A DNA stretch of 31,764 nt, taken from assembly GCA_039927815.1 (NCBI GenBank), contig JBDSUJ010000113.1, forward strand, positions 1 through 31,764, read 5' to 3'. Below are positions 13,934 to 22,379 of the stretch, piece by piece. The position numbers were made by a program, and so were the translations under genes. The notes beneath the pieces are model-generated. The model ran no database searches, was not told the DNA's origin, and saw only the letters and a list, made by a program, of their open reading frames with translations. Origin of the DNA: Croceibacterium_A sp039927815 (GTDB lineage: Bacteria > Pseudomonadota > Alphaproteobacteria > Sphingomonadales > Sphingomonadaceae). Each line of letters starts with the position of its first letter. Within the stretch, counting starts at the first letter, position 1.

Positions 13934-16060
13934 ATGACCACCCGCCGCTTTACCAACGCCCAGATCGACCGCCTGCTGCGCCCCAAATCGGTTGCCGTAG
14001 TCGGCGCATCCGATCGCCACGGCGCACTCGGCGCGACGTTGCTCAACAACCTCGTGCAGTATGAATTCGACGGCGACATATATCCCGTCAATCCCAAGCG
14101 CGACGAACTGCTCGGGCTCAAGGTCTACCACACCGTCGACGAACTGCCCGAGGGGATCGACTGCGCGGTGCTGGCTATCCCGCGCCCGTTCGTACTCGAC
14201 ACCGTGCGCGGGCTCGCGGCGCGCGGGTGCGGCGCGGTAGTGATCTACTCGGCCGGATTCTCCGAAGCGGGCGAGGAAGGGATGCGCGACCAGCTCGAAT
14301 TGGCGCGGATTGCCGAAGCGCACGGCATGGTCATCGAAGGGCCCAACTGCCTTGGCAGCACGAATTACGTCGACCGCGTGCCGCTGTCGTTCGTCGAGAC
14401 CAACATGCGCACGCCGCCCGCCGGCGTGCGTGCGGTTGGCATCGCCAGCCAGTCGGGCGCGCTCGCCGCGGTGGTGGCGACTGCGCTCCATCCGCGCGAG
14501 TTGTACGTCTCGACGTCGGTCTCGACCGGTAATGAAGCGGCTTCGGGGGTCGAGGATTACGTCGAATGGCTCGTTGACGATCCCAGCACCCACGTCATCG
14601 CGATGTATGTCGAAAGCTTGCGCCGGCCGCAGGCGTTCATCGCTGCCGCGCGCCGCGCGCGTGAGGCGGGCAAACCGATTGTCATGCTGCACCCGGGCAA
14701 GAGCAACAAGGCGCAGGAAAGCGCCGCCACGCACACCGGCGCGATGGCGGGCGACCATGCGCTGATGAAGGCGAAGTTGAGCCGCGAGGGGGTAATCTTC
14801 GCCGAAACGCTGGAAGAACTGGCCGATGTGACCGAGATTGCGCTGCGGTGCCACTCGCTGCCCGGCGCGGCGATGGCAGTGCTGGGCGAAAGCGGCGCGT
14901 TGCGCGGCCTGGCGTTCGACTTGGCCGAAGATATCGGGCTGGACCTGGTCCATCTCGACGATGACAACAGCCCCGAACTGCGCGCCATCCTGCCCGATTT
15001 CGTGCCCGTCTCGAACCCGACGGACATCACCGCCCTCGGCCTGTCGGAGCCGGAAATTTACACCAAAGTGCTGACCGCGTTGATGGCCGACGAGCGGATC
15101 GGATCGGTCGTGGCGTCGATCATCCAGTCTGATCCGATCACTTCGAAGATCAAGTTTCCCGCAATCATCAAGGTGCTGGAAGGCGGAGTGTTCGACAAGC
15201 CGCTGGTGTTCGCCGGTGTCGACGAAGGCGCGCGCGTGCCGCCCGAATATGTCGATGGTCTGCGACAGGTCGGAATCCCGTGGTTTCCCAGCACCGAGCG
15301 GGCGTATCGCGCGATTGCCCGGTTGGCCGATCTCGCCAAGCGCGACTTGACCGATCGATCCGCGCCGCCGCTCGTGCTCGACGGGCTCGATGCCGTCATC
15401 GGCGTAGTGCCCGAATACAAGGCCAAGGAATTGCTGCGCCCAATGGGCGTGCATTTCCCCGAGAGCACGTTCGCCGCCAGCGAGGAGCAGGCGGTCTCTG
15501 CCGCCGACACGCTCGGTTACCCGGTGGTGATGAAGGCCCAAGCAGCCGCGCTCGGCCACAAGAGCGACGCCGGGGGGGTGATCCTCAATCTCAAGTCGTC
15601 CGACGAGGTGCGTGAGGCATTCAGCCGGATGTACCAGAACGTCGCCGCTTATGATCATGCGATCGCGCTCGACGGCGTGCTGATCGAGCAGATGGGCAAG
15701 ACGGGCCCCGAGATGATCGTCGGCGCGAAGCACGATCCCGCATGGGGCCCGGTCGTCCTGGCCGGCTTCGGCGGTGTGACGGCCGAGATCCTCAAGGACG
15801 TCATGCTGTTCACGCCCGACCTTGACCAGGCCGCGGTCCACGCCGGCCTGCTTGAATTGCAGCAAGCCGCCATTCTCAGGGGTTATCGCGGCTCGCCCGC
15901 GAAGGACGTAGCCTCGCTGGCCGAACTGATCGTGCTGATGGGGCGGATCATGGCCGGCAATCCGGCGATCCGCGAGATCGACCTCAACCCGGTCATCATC
16001 CATCCCGAAGGCGAAGGCGTGGTGGCGCTCGACGCGCTGATGGTAGTCGAGCGGAACTAA
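13934..16060 (+). CDS. ferA: feruloyl-CoA synthetase, NDP-forming acyl-CoA synthetase type
   Basis: A 708-residue single-chain enzyme of the NDP-forming acyl-CoA synthetase superfamily, not the AMP-forming ANL class. Residues 15-110 are a CoA-binding Rossmann domain (KSVAVVGASDRHGALG). Residues 135-290 are the ligase-CoA domain with IEGPNCLGS, ASQSGALA and ATHTGAMAGD, whose H267 is the expected phosphohistidine. The C-terminal part from about 490 is an ATP-grasp domain (YPVVMKAQAAALGHKSDAGG...IDLNPVI). It would activate ferulate and p-coumarate to their CoA esters with ATP giving ADP and Pi. As I recall, SYK-6 FerA is of this type and the same length. The ATG has GGAGAG upstream. Pairing with ferB sets substrate class; without it, an acetyl- or pimeloyl-type ligase would be possible. 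Confidence 0.9.
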   Translation: MTTRRFTNAQIDRLLRPKSVAVVGASDRHGALGATLLNNLVQYEFDGDIYPVNPKRDELLGLKVYHTVDELPEGIDCAVLAIPRPFVLDTVRGLAARGCGAVVIYSAGFSEAGEEGMRDQLELARIAEAHGMVIEGPNCLGSTNYVDRVPLSFVETNMRTPPAGVRAVGIASQSGALAAVVATALHPRELYVSTSVSTGNEAASGVEDYVEWLVDDPSTHVIAMYVESLRRPQAFIAAARRAREAGKPIVMLHPGKSNKAQESAATHTGAMAGDHALMKAKLSREGVIFAETLEELADVTEIALRCHSLPGAAMAVLGESGALRGLAFDLAEDIGLDLVHLDDDNSPELRAILPDFVPVSNPTDITALGLSEPEIYTKVLTALMADERIGSVVASIIQSDPITSKIKFPAIIKVLEGGVFDKPLVFAGVDEGARVPPEYVDGLRQVGIPWFPSTERAYRAIARLADLAKRDLTDRSAPPLVLDGLDAVIGVVPEYKAKELLRPMGVHFPESTFAASEEQAVSAADTLGYPVVMKAQAAALGHKSDAGGVILNLKSSDEVREAFSRMYQNVAAYDHAIALDGVLIEQMGKTGPEMIVGAKHDPAWGPVVLAGFGGVTAEILKDVMLFTPDLDQAAVHAGLLELQQAAILRGYRGSPAKDVASLAELIVLMGRIMAGNPAIREIDLNPVIIHPEGEGVVALDALMVVERN

Positions 16061-16085
16061 GCCCTAGCCGAACCGCTCTTTGCGG

Positions 16086-16442
16086 ATGGATCATCCGTTC
16101 GAGCGTTTTACCACCTGGTGCGCCCGCTTCGCGGGCCGTCCGACGATGCTGGTGATCTGCCTGTTCGTCGCCGGTCTCGCCCTGTTCGCTTTCGTGGCCG
16201 GTAGTGACCGGCTGATGTGGGGCGCCAGCCTGGCGACCAGCATCGTGACGGTCTTGCTGTTACCGATCCTGCAAGAGACCCAGAACCGCGACAGCGCAGC
16301 GCTTCATGCCAAGTTGGACGAGTTGATCAAGGTCGACGCCGCGGCTCGCAATACGTTGATCGGTCTTGAAAACCGCCCGGTCGAGGAGATCGAAGAAATG
16401 CGCACACAAGAGCAGGAAGAGGCGCTCGCTACGACCGAGTGA
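16086..16442 (+). CDS. small membrane protein, low-affinity iron permease family (PF04120-like)
   Basis: A 118-residue protein with two membrane helices (about 22-40 and 46-63), a short cytosolic linker and the segment LLPILQETQNRDSAALHAKLDELIKVDAAARNTL (only its core ETQNRDSAALHAKLDEL is diagnostic), as seen in bacterial PF04120 proteins. The family name comes from a yeast iron transporter; bacterial members of this size have no proven transport role. The C-terminus is acidic. The ATG at 16086 is preferred; an in-frame TTG two codons upstream is also possible, and neither has a strong ribosome-binding site. It follows ferA by 25 bp, so it may be on the fer transcript, although no functional link is evident. 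Confidence 0.72.
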   Translation: MDHPFERFTTWCARFAGRPTMLVICLFVAGLALFAFVAGSDRLMWGASLATSIVTVLLLPILQETQNRDSAALHAKLDELIKVDAAARNTLIGLENRPVEEIEEMRTQEQEEALATTE

Positions 16443-16574
16443 TCCGCTCGCCCCCTTCGCGGCACCGATGGTCGCAGGCCGACCAGAGCCGCGGTCTGGT
16501 TCATCCGGGAGACAGCAACGGCCCGTGATCGTGACGCTTCGTTCCCTCTCGGGAGCGCCTTGGGCGGGAACATA

Positions 16575-17615
16575 ATGTCATTGAAACGGATGCTGCGGTT
16601 CGCTTCGGCGGACTTGGCGATCGACTTGGGCACAGCCAATACGGTTGTCTATCTACGCGACCGTGGGGTCGTTCTCGCCGAACCTTCGGTGGTCGCGATC
16701 GAGACCGTCAACGGGATCAGCAAAGTGCGCGCGGTGGGCGACGACGCCAAGCTGATGCTTGGGCGGACGCCTGAAAACCTTGTCACCATCCGGCCGCTTC
16801 GCCACGGGGTCATCGCCGACCTCGACGTGGCCGAGCACATGATCAAGCATTTCGTGCGCAAAGCGAGGCTGCAATCAGGGGCTCGGCGCATGACCAGCCC
16901 CGAGATCGTGATCTGCGTTCCATCGGGTGCGACCGCGGTCGAACGCCGCGCGATCCGCGATGCCGCTTCCAATGCCGGCGCCAGCCGCGTGTGGCTGATC
17001 GAGGAAGCGATGGCGGCTGCGATCGGAGCCGACTTGCCGGTCACCGATCCACTCGGCTCGATGGTCATCGACATCGGCGGCGGTTCGACCGAAATCGGCG
17101 TGATGAGCGTCGGCGGCATCAGCATGAGCCTGTCGGAACGCGTCGGGGGCGACCAGATGGACGAAGCGATCGCCAGCTATGTGCGCCGGACCCACAACCT
17201 CCATATCGGCGAAGCAACCGCCGAACGGATCAAGCACGAAGCCGGCTCAGCGCTGGCCGATGGCAGCGCCGTGCCGCTGACTATTCGCGGGCGCGACGCG
17301 ATTCGCGGCATCCCGCGCGAAGTGAAGATCACCCGAGGTGAAATCGCCGAGGCGATCGGTGGCCCAGTCGCGCAGATTGTGGACGCGGTGCGCCGCGCGC
17401 TGGAAGCAACCCCGCCCGAGATCGCGGCTGATATACTAGACTACGGCATCGTCATGACCGGCGGCGGGTCGCTGCTCCACGGTTTCGACGTGGTCATCGC
17501 TCGTACCACCGGACTTGCGGTACGGGTCGCCGCCGATCCGCTCAACTGCGTCGCCGTCGGTGCCGGCCGGGCGCTCGAACAGACCGGCTATCGGGGCGTG
17601 CTGCAAGCTGCCTAG
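16575..17615 (+). CDS. mreB: MreB-family actin-like protein (paralogue)
   Basis: A 346-residue bacterial actin homologue of normal length. It has a short amphipathic membrane-binding N-terminus (MSLKRMLRFA), phosphate-1 motif DLGTANT at 17-23, VVAIETVNGISKVRAVGDDA, VCVPSGAT-like VICVPSGATAVERRA, phosphate-2 motif VIDIGGGSTEI and adenosine motif MTGGGSLLHG. MreB polymers direct cell-wall synthesis in rods. No mreC, mreD, pbp2 or rodA follows, unlike the canonical mre operon. Some positions differ from textbook MreB, for example ISMSLSERVGGDQMDEAI. It is therefore more likely a second MreB copy than the main one. The ATG at 16575 is preferred over an in-frame TTG at 16560. Its stop overlaps the convergent gcdH stop in CTAG. 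Confidence 0.88.
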   Translation: MSLKRMLRFASADLAIDLGTANTVVYLRDRGVVLAEPSVVAIETVNGISKVRAVGDDAKLMLGRTPENLVTIRPLRHGVIADLDVAEHMIKHFVRKARLQSGARRMTSPEIVICVPSGATAVERRAIRDAASNAGASRVWLIEEAMAAAIGADLPVTDPLGSMVIDIGGGSTEIGVMSVGGISMSLSERVGGDQMDEAIASYVRRTHNLHIGEATAERIKHEAGSALADGSAVPLTIRGRDAIRGIPREVKITRGEIAEAIGGPVAQIVDAVRRALEATPPEIAADILDYGIVMTGGGSLLHGFDVVIARTTGLAVRVAADPLNCVAVGAGRALEQTGYRGVLQAA

Positions 17616-18787
17616 AACGCCGACAAACCGGTGATCGCCCGGCCCAAGATCAGCGCATGGACGTCATGCGTGCCTTCGTAAGTGTTGACCGTCTCCAGGT
17701 TCACCATGTGCCGCATGACCTGGAATTCCTCGGATATGCCGTTGCCGCCGTGCATGTCGCGCGCGGCGCGCGCGACCGCCAGCGCGACACCCGCGTTGTT
17801 GCGCTTGACCAGACTGATCATTTCGGGCGCGAAGCTGCCGCCTTCCATCAGCCGGCCAACGCGGAGCGAAGCCTGCAAGCCCAGGGCGATACCGCTCGCC
17901 ATGTCCGCCAGCTTGAGCTGGTACAACTGATTGCCGGCGAGCGGCCTGCCGAACTGCCGGCGGTCGAGCCCGTATTGGCGCGCGGCGGCATAGCAGAATT
18001 CCGCCGCGCCGAGCGCTCCCCACGAGATGCCGTAGCGCGCACGGTTGAGGCACCCGAACGGTCCCTTCATGCCTTCCACACCCGGCAGCAGCGCGTGGGC
18101 TCCCAGCTTGACGTCGTCCATTACGATCATGCCAGTGGTCGACGCGCGCAGGCTCAGCTTGCCGCCGATCTTGGGTGCCGTGAGCCCGGGCATCCCCTTG
18201 TCGAGCACGAACCCGCGGATCGTGCCGCCGTGCGCCTCGCTCCTCGCCCATACCACGAACACATCGGCGAACGGCGAATTGGTGATCCAGGTCTTGCTTC
18301 CCGACAGCCGGAACCCGTCGCCATCCGCCTTGGCCAGGGTACGCATCGAGCCCGGGTCAGAGCCGGAGTCAGGTTCGGTGAGGCCGAAGCACCCGATCAG
18401 CGCGCCCCTCGCGAGACCGGGCAGGTACCGGGTCTGCTGCGCTGCTGACCCGTAAGCATGGATCGGGTACATCACCAGGCTCGACTGGACCGAGGCCATC
18501 GACCGGTAGCCAGAGTCGACTCGCTCGATCTCCCGCGCGACCAGGCCGTAAGCGACGTAACCGGCACCCGCGCCACCAAATTCTACGGGAAGGGTCACAC
18601 CCAGCAGCCCCGCTTCGCCCAGCGCTGGAAACAGTTCGGGCGCGGCGCGCTCGTCGCGGAAATCCTCGATCACGCGCGGTTGCAGGACAGTTTGCGCGAA
18701 GCCGTGCGCCGCATCGCGGCTCATGCGTTCTTCCGCGCTCAACTGGTCTTCCAGCACGAGCGGGTCCGCCCAGTCGAACTCGGTCAT
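17612..18787 (-). CDS. gcdH: glutaryl-CoA dehydrogenase
   Basis: A 391-residue FAD enzyme of the acyl-CoA dehydrogenase family that oxidises and decarboxylates glutaryl-CoA to crotonyl-CoA, in lysine, tryptophan and some aromatic breakdown. The subgroup is set by SGYRSMASVQSSLVM (R95-S96 match the glutaryl-carboxylate-binding Arg-Ser of the human enzyme) and by NTYEGTHDVHALILGRAITG with catalytic E371. LTEPDSGSDPGSM and ITNSPFADVFVVWAR are standard family blocks. The ATG at 18787 has a strong AGGAGG upstream. It follows the receiver gene at 18846 by 58 bp in the same direction. The usual CaiB-type partner is not adjacent; the one at 5520 is 12 kb away and in a different unit. Confidence 0.95.
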   Translation of the reverse strand: MTEFDWADPLVLEDQLSAEERMSRDAAHGFAQTVLQPRVIEDFRDERAAPELFPALGEAGLLGVTLPVEFGGAGAGYVAYGLVAREIERVDSGYRSMASVQSSLVMYPIHAYGSAAQQTRYLPGLARGALIGCFGLTEPDSGSDPGSMRTLAKADGDGFRLSGSKTWITNSPFADVFVVWARSEAHGGTIRGFVLDKGMPGLTAPKIGGKLSLRASTTGMIVMDDVKLGAHALLPGVEGMKGPFGCLNRARYGISWGALGAAEFCYAAARQYGLDRRQFGRPLAGNQLYQLKLADMASGIALGLQASLRVGRLMEGGSFAPEMISLVKRNNAGVALAVARAARDMHGGNGISEEFQVMRHMVNLETVNTYEGTHDVHALILGRAITGLSAF

Positions 18788-18845
18788 CAGACCTCCTGGC
18801 CCGGCTCTAGCGGCCGCGCGCAGCGGCGCCAACCATGGGCGTGGA

Positions 18846-19235
18846 TCAGTTCGCTACGTGGATCCTGGCAACCGCCTGCTGGACCATGTCGATCATCTGG
18901 CCCGGGGGGCATGGCTTGGCGCAGGCTTGGGCATCGGGATAGCGATCGCGCATCTCCTGCGGGGGCACATGGCCCGAATGGAAGATGATCGGCACGCCCT
19001 TTTCGGTCAGAGCATCGGCGACGGGATACACTTCGCCATCGGCGGTGAACACGTCGAGGATAGCGACATCGGGCATCTGGTCCTCGATCGCCGCGAGCGC
19101 GTGGCGAGTCTCGTCGAACGGCCCTTCGAGAGTATAGCCGAGATCCTGGACTGTTTCGGATAAGTCGAGCGCGATGATAAACTCGTCCTCGACCACCAGA
19201 ACGGTCGGCCGATCATTGTGTTCGCCCTTGCTCAT
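18846..19235 (-). CDS. single-domain response regulator, probable general-stress-response member
   Basis: A 129-residue receiver without output domain. Visible sites: acidic cluster E16-D17-E18 (VLVVEDEFIIALDL), phospho-acceptor D61 (AILDVFTADG), S87 (IIFHSGH) and K107 (CAKPCPP). The beta-4/beta-5 region (PIIFHSGH...AKP) recalls the FATGUY-type receivers of alphaproteobacterial stress signalling such as SdrG, but the FATG core is replaced by FHSG. An excellent EcfG-type promoter lies 45 bp upstream (19280-19303). The start ATG has GAGAGG before it. It likely takes part in phosphorelay upstream of PhyR or a related histidine kinase, which is an inference. It could be co-transcribed with gcdH. 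Confidence 0.88.
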   Translation of the reverse strand: MSKGEHNDRPTVLVVEDEFIIALDLSETVQDLGYTLEGPFDETRHALAAIEDQMPDVAILDVFTADGEVYPVADALTEKGVPIIFHSGHVPPQEMRDRYPDAQACAKPCPPGQMIDMVQQAVARIHVAN

Positions 19236-19279
19236 CGAGAACCTCTCTTTTCGCCCGAGTGGAAAGCGATCGGGTCAGA

Positions 19280-19303
19280 AACGTCCCCGGCACCGAAGGT
19301 TCC
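19280..19303 (-). promoter_or_regulatory. candidate EcfG (general stress) promoter
   Basis: On the - strand GGAAC (19303-19299) is followed after exactly 16 nt by GTT (19282-19280, as CGTT from 19283). This equals the GGAAC-N16/17-GTT consensus known for EcfG sigma factors in Sphingomonas and other alphaproteobacteria. The expected transcript start near 19272 leaves a leader of about 37 nt before the receiver gene's ATG at 19235. Its position in the only gap before a single-domain receiver strengthens the call. Confidence 0.65.
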
Positions 19304-19315
19304 CGCAATTCCGCG

Positions 19316-19786
19316 TCAGAGTCTACCGAATTTCGATTCATAGCCGGCGGTGTCACCGGTCGCGAGAAAGCTGGCCTGGGCCCGCCAGTCGTCGCGTCGG
19401 ATACGGCCTTGAAATCGCCCGAGCAGTGCATCGATGCGGTCAATATCCGCGTCTTGCCAAGCGGCGACCTGGTCGAAGCTGGTGACGCCCAACGTGCGCA
19501 GTTGATCGGCCAGCTTGGGTCCCACGCCTTTGAGGCGCGTCAAGTCGTCGCCGCCCGCCGGCGCGACTCGAAGCGATGCTGCCAGCGGCATGTCGGGCAC
19601 TACCGGCGAGGGGACGGCGCCCGCCACCCGGGTGGCATCGATCAGCGCCTGATTGCGTCGGGCCGGCTCGTCGAGGGGGCGCGGCTCGAGCTCGACCCTG
19701 GTGCGGCGCGAGGCCGCGAACAGCCACGCCAGCAGGCCGAGCACGAGCAGCGCGACGATAATCAGCAGGATGACATTGGACGACAT
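19316..19786 (-). CDS. membrane-anchored helix-hairpin-helix protein
   Basis: A 156-residue protein with one N-terminal membrane helix (about 5-23, VILLIIVALLVLGLLAWLF), a basic then Pro/Ala-rich spacer, and a C-terminal helix-hairpin-helix-like domain from about residue 84: DDLTRLKGVGPKLADQLRTL, then GVTSFDQVAAW and LGRFQGRIRRDDW. Similar domains occur in DNA-binding proteins and at the C-terminus of some alphaproteobacterial NuoE and ribosomal-like proteins, so DNA binding is not assured. The ATG at 19786 has AAGGGG upstream. It lies between the flippase and the receiver gene, all on the - strand. Function unknown. Confidence 0.72.
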   Translation of the reverse strand: MSSNVILLIIVALLVLGLLAWLFAASRRTRVELEPRPLDEPARRNQALIDATRVAGAVPSPVVPDMPLAASLRVAPAGGDDLTRLKGVGPKLADQLRTLGVTSFDQVAAWQDADIDRIDALLGRFQGRIRRDDWRAQASFLATGDTAGYESKFGRL

Positions 19787-19842
19787 CGGCAAACCCCTTG
19801 TGGCGGCCTTCTAGGAAATCGCGCGGCCGCCTGGCAATCCGC

Positions 19843-21390
19843 CTAGCTCGGAAATGAGCGCTGAGTCGAAGGCTCCACCAGCGGCCCCTCATCGGGTTCT
19901 GGTTCGGTAATCTTGCGCCTGAACAGCACCCGGTCCTCGGGCCCGAACCCGCGAGTCCAGATGATCCACGCATAGACGCCCAGGATCGCGGCAAGCCCAA
20001 TGGTCAGCTGGAACCACTCGGGGAACAGGATCACGACCTGGCCCACGACTACCGCCGCCGCTGTGGCCCACAGCAACGCCCAGCGCCAGTTGTTGACCTT
20101 GTGGCCCAGGATCCGGCTCAGCAGCCAGGCCTTGACCAGCGAAGCCGCCGCCAGGGCAACCATCAACGCGGCCGCGGCCCCGGCGGCGCGGTAATATTCG
20201 TTGAGCCCGAGCCGTTCGACTCCGATCATCGCGCCCACGGTGAGCACCGCCTGAAGCGAAATGGTGCCGATCGAAATCCACAAGTTGCGGAGCCGGGCAA
20301 CGTAGACCAGCGCCGCTTCGGCCACGACCGCCGTCGCCGCGACCACTTCGGCGGCCAACAGCAGGGCGAGGGCACCGGTGCCGCCGACGAAGTTGGGCCC
20401 AACCAGGCCCATGACGGCCTCGCCCGGAATGCCCAGCGCGAGCCCGACGCCGGCTTGCGCGGCGGTGATCCAGAATCCGACCTGGCAGACCTGCTTGGCG
20501 ATCGCCGCCCAGTCCTTCTCCTTGAGCTTTCGCGTCAGCACCGGTCCCAGGATCGGCTCGAAGCTGGTCTTGAGCTTTTGGGGGAGGCTCGCGACTTGCT
20601 GGGCGATGTAATAGACTCCCACCGCGGTCGGCGCGGCGAACAGCCCGAGGATGAAGATGTCGAGCCGTCGGGTGCCCCATTCGATCGTGTCGGCGGCGGC
20701 GAGCGGCAGCCCGCGCACCAGCAGGCGCATCATGCGCCGGGGATGTGGGACCCATTCGCGCGGCAACCCATAACCCTTGAGGAACGGCCACGCCGCGGTC
20801 AGCAGTGCGGCATAGACCGACGCCAGGTAGGCCAGAATCAGACCGCTGTGCGGGGCAGCGAAGTACATCGCCCCGGCCATGATCGACAGCGTCCACGGTT
20901 CGACGACCGCGCGCGCGCGGACCGTCGCGGTTATGTCGAAGCGATAGGCCTGCGCGGCGAGCATGATCTCGGTCAGCGCCAGCGCCGGGATGGCGAGCAC
21001 GACCAGCCGGTCGGTCCAGCTGTAAATTCCGCTCGGAAACATCGGCGTGGGGACCAGCCACAGAATCAGGGCCCCCGCGCAGGACCCGATCGCGGCCAGC
21101 GTCAGCCCGTCGTACACCAACTGGGTCGGGTCCTCGGGCGCGTCGGACAGGCGCTGCGCCAGGCCGCGTTTTTCGCCAATGGTGCAAATCATCGCGGTCA
21201 GCTCGATCACCACCAACGCCGAGGCGAACCGGCCGAGCGCCGCCGCGCCATAGAGTCGCCCGGCAATGAACAGGAACGGCATGCGCGCGGCGAGCCGGAG
21301 CGCGAAGCCCACCATGTTGGTGCGTCCGCCGCGCGCGAGCGCGGCAAGGTCGCCGCCGCCCGGCGCCTCGTTCGCGCCAGTTTCGGTCAA
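19843..21390 (-). CDS. polysaccharide / lipid-linked oligosaccharide flippase-like membrane protein
   Basis: A 515-residue multi-spanning inner-membrane protein with about 12-14 hydrophobic helices and few charged loops, of the MOP-superfamily type (Wzx/PST). Motif-like parts include the N-terminal FALRLAARMPFLFIAGRLYG, the charged middle segment VASLPQKLKTSFEPILGPV and a soluble acidic tail (TEPEPDEGPLVEPSTQ). The start is inferred as TTG at 21390, which overlaps the gpsA stop (TTGA at 21387-21390); a later ATG at 21315 is an alternative. It should move lipid-linked saccharides or a similar lipid across the inner membrane, but no glycosyltransferases are nearby to name the product. MurJ is less likely because its family blocks are not evident. 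Confidence 0.78.
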   Translation of the reverse strand: MTETGANEAPGGGDLAALARGGRTNMVGFALRLAARMPFLFIAGRLYGAAALGRFASALVVIELTAMICTIGEKRGLAQRLSDAPEDPTQLVYDGLTLAAIGSCAGALILWLVPTPMFPSGIYSWTDRLVVLAIPALALTEIMLAAQAYRFDITATVRARAVVEPWTLSIMAGAMYFAAPHSGLILAYLASVYAALLTAAWPFLKGYGLPREWVPHPRRMMRLLVRGLPLAAADTIEWGTRRLDIFILGLFAAPTAVGVYYIAQQVASLPQKLKTSFEPILGPVLTRKLKEKDWAAIAKQVCQVGFWITAAQAGVGLALGIPGEAVMGLVGPNFVGGTGALALLLAAEVVAATAVVAEAALVYVARLRNLWISIGTISLQAVLTVGAMIGVERLGLNEYYRAAGAAAALMVALAAASLVKAWLLSRILGHKVNNWRWALLWATAAAVVVGQVVILFPEWFQLTIGLAAILGVYAWIIWTRGFGPEDRVLFRRKITEPEPDEGPLVEPSTQRSFPS

Positions 21391-22379
21391 GCCAAGGCGC
21401 TTTCGGCGGTCAGCGGCCGCGCCAGCAGGGCCAGGGCCACTTCGCGCGCCGGGGCTCCCTCGAGCAAATGGCAGACCGCGTCGACAATCGGCATCGAGAC
21501 GCCGTGACGGGCCGCCGCTTCGCGCAGCACGGGGGCGGTAAAGGCGCCTTCGGCCACTGTCCGCCGGTCGTTCAGCAAGCCGCGCGAATCCTCGCCCTGG
21601 CCGAGGGCCCAGCCGAGCGAGAAATTGCGGCTCGAATCGGACGAGCAAGTCAGCACCAGATCCCCCAGGCCGCACAGCCCGGAGAGCGTTTCCGCCCGCG
21701 CACCCAGCGCCTCGCCGAAGCGCAGCATTTCGGCATAGCCGCGCGCTATCAAGGCGGCGCGGGCGTTCTGGCCGAGGCCCAATCCGTCGACCACGCCGCA
21801 TGCGATGGCGAGCACGTTCTTCACCGAGCCGCCGACTTCCGCTCCCGTTAGATCGTCGCTGTAGTAGGGCCGGAAGTGGGGCCGGGCGATGGCGCCCGAC
21901 AACCGCTGCCATTGCCCTTCGCCCGCACCGCACGCGAGCGTGACAGCGGTCGGCAGGCCCGCGGCGACTTCGAACGCGAACGTCGGTCCCGACAGCACCG
22001 CGATCGCGCTGGCAGGACACGCGGCGGCGGCGACTTCATGCATCAGCCGCCCGCTGCCCGCTTCGATGCCTTTTGCACACAGGACGAGGTCGCGCGGCGC
22101 GGACGGCAGCGAGGAGAGCACGCCGCCGAGATACTGCGCAGGGGTTACGGCAAGCACAATTTCACAGTCGCTAACCGCAGCGAGGTCATTCGTGGCGCGG
22201 ATGGTCGGGGCCAGTTCTGCGGATGGCAGGTAGAGCGAGTTGCGGCGCTCGCGGTTGATTTCCTCGACCAAGTGAGGCTCGATCACCCACAGGGTCACGG
22301 CCCGCCCGTCGCTTGCCAGCATCTGCGCGAGCGCCGTTCCCCATGCCCCGGCGCCAAGCACACCGATAGGAGCAGTCAC
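21387..22379 (-). CDS. gpsA: glycerol-3-phosphate dehydrogenase [NAD(P)+]
   Basis: A 330-residue cytoplasmic enzyme that reduces dihydroxyacetone phosphate to sn-glycerol 3-phosphate, the entry to phospholipid synthesis. The N-terminal Rossmann motif GAGAWGTALA sits at 9-18, followed by VLAVTPAQYL, CAKGIE and VLSGPTFAFEVAAGLPTAV. Catalytic K187 lies in EVGGSVKNVLAIACGVVDGL, and GLCGLGDLVLTCSSDSSRNF is the C-terminal signature. The length is standard. The ATG overlaps the tsaD stop (ATGA at 22376-22379), and the gene's own stop overlaps the flippase start, so all three are translationally linked. The tsaD-gpsA pair is common in alphaproteobacteria. Confidence 0.97.
   Translation of the reverse strand: MTAPIGVLGAGAWGTALAQMLASDGRAVTLWVIEPHLVEEINRERRNSLYLPSAELAPTIRATNDLAAVSDCEIVLAVTPAQYLGGVLSSLPSAPRDLVLCAKGIEAGSGRLMHEVAAAACPASAIAVLSGPTFAFEVAAGLPTAVTLACGAGEGQWQRLSGAIARPHFRPYYSDDLTGAEVGGSVKNVLAIACGVVDGLGLGQNARAALIARGYAEMLRFGEALGARAETLSGLCGLGDLVLTCSSDSSRNFSLGWALGQGEDSRGLLNDRRTVAEGAFTAPVLREAAARHGVSMPIVDAVCHLLEGAPAREVALALLARPLTAESALA

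Noticed and set aside
13847..16003. A 718-codon open frame on the - strand opposite ferA
   Set aside because: It is a mirror of ferA caused by codon bias in GC-rich DNA. The product is rich in His/Arg/Asp with no family motif, while ferA has clear domains.
13934..16060. ADP-forming acetyl-CoA synthetase or protein acetyltransferase (Pat-like) for the 708-residue protein
   Set aside because: There is no GNAT domain at either end, and the ferB/ferC context favours feruloyl-CoA synthetase.
16054..16085. GGAAC at the ferA stop as a second EcfG promoter for the small membrane protein
   Set aside because: No GTT occurs 16-17 nt downstream, so the second box is missing.
19802..19831. Hairpin GGCGGCC / GGCCGCC with a 16-nt loop between flippase and HHH gene as a terminator
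   Set aside because: The loop is long and no T-run follows on the - strand, so there is no support for rho-independent termination.
20101..21507. A 468-codon + strand frame opposite the flippase
   Set aside because: It is highly charged and repetitive in composition (R, G, Q, H), typical of shadow frames, and conflicts with a hydrophobic, well-structured membrane protein.
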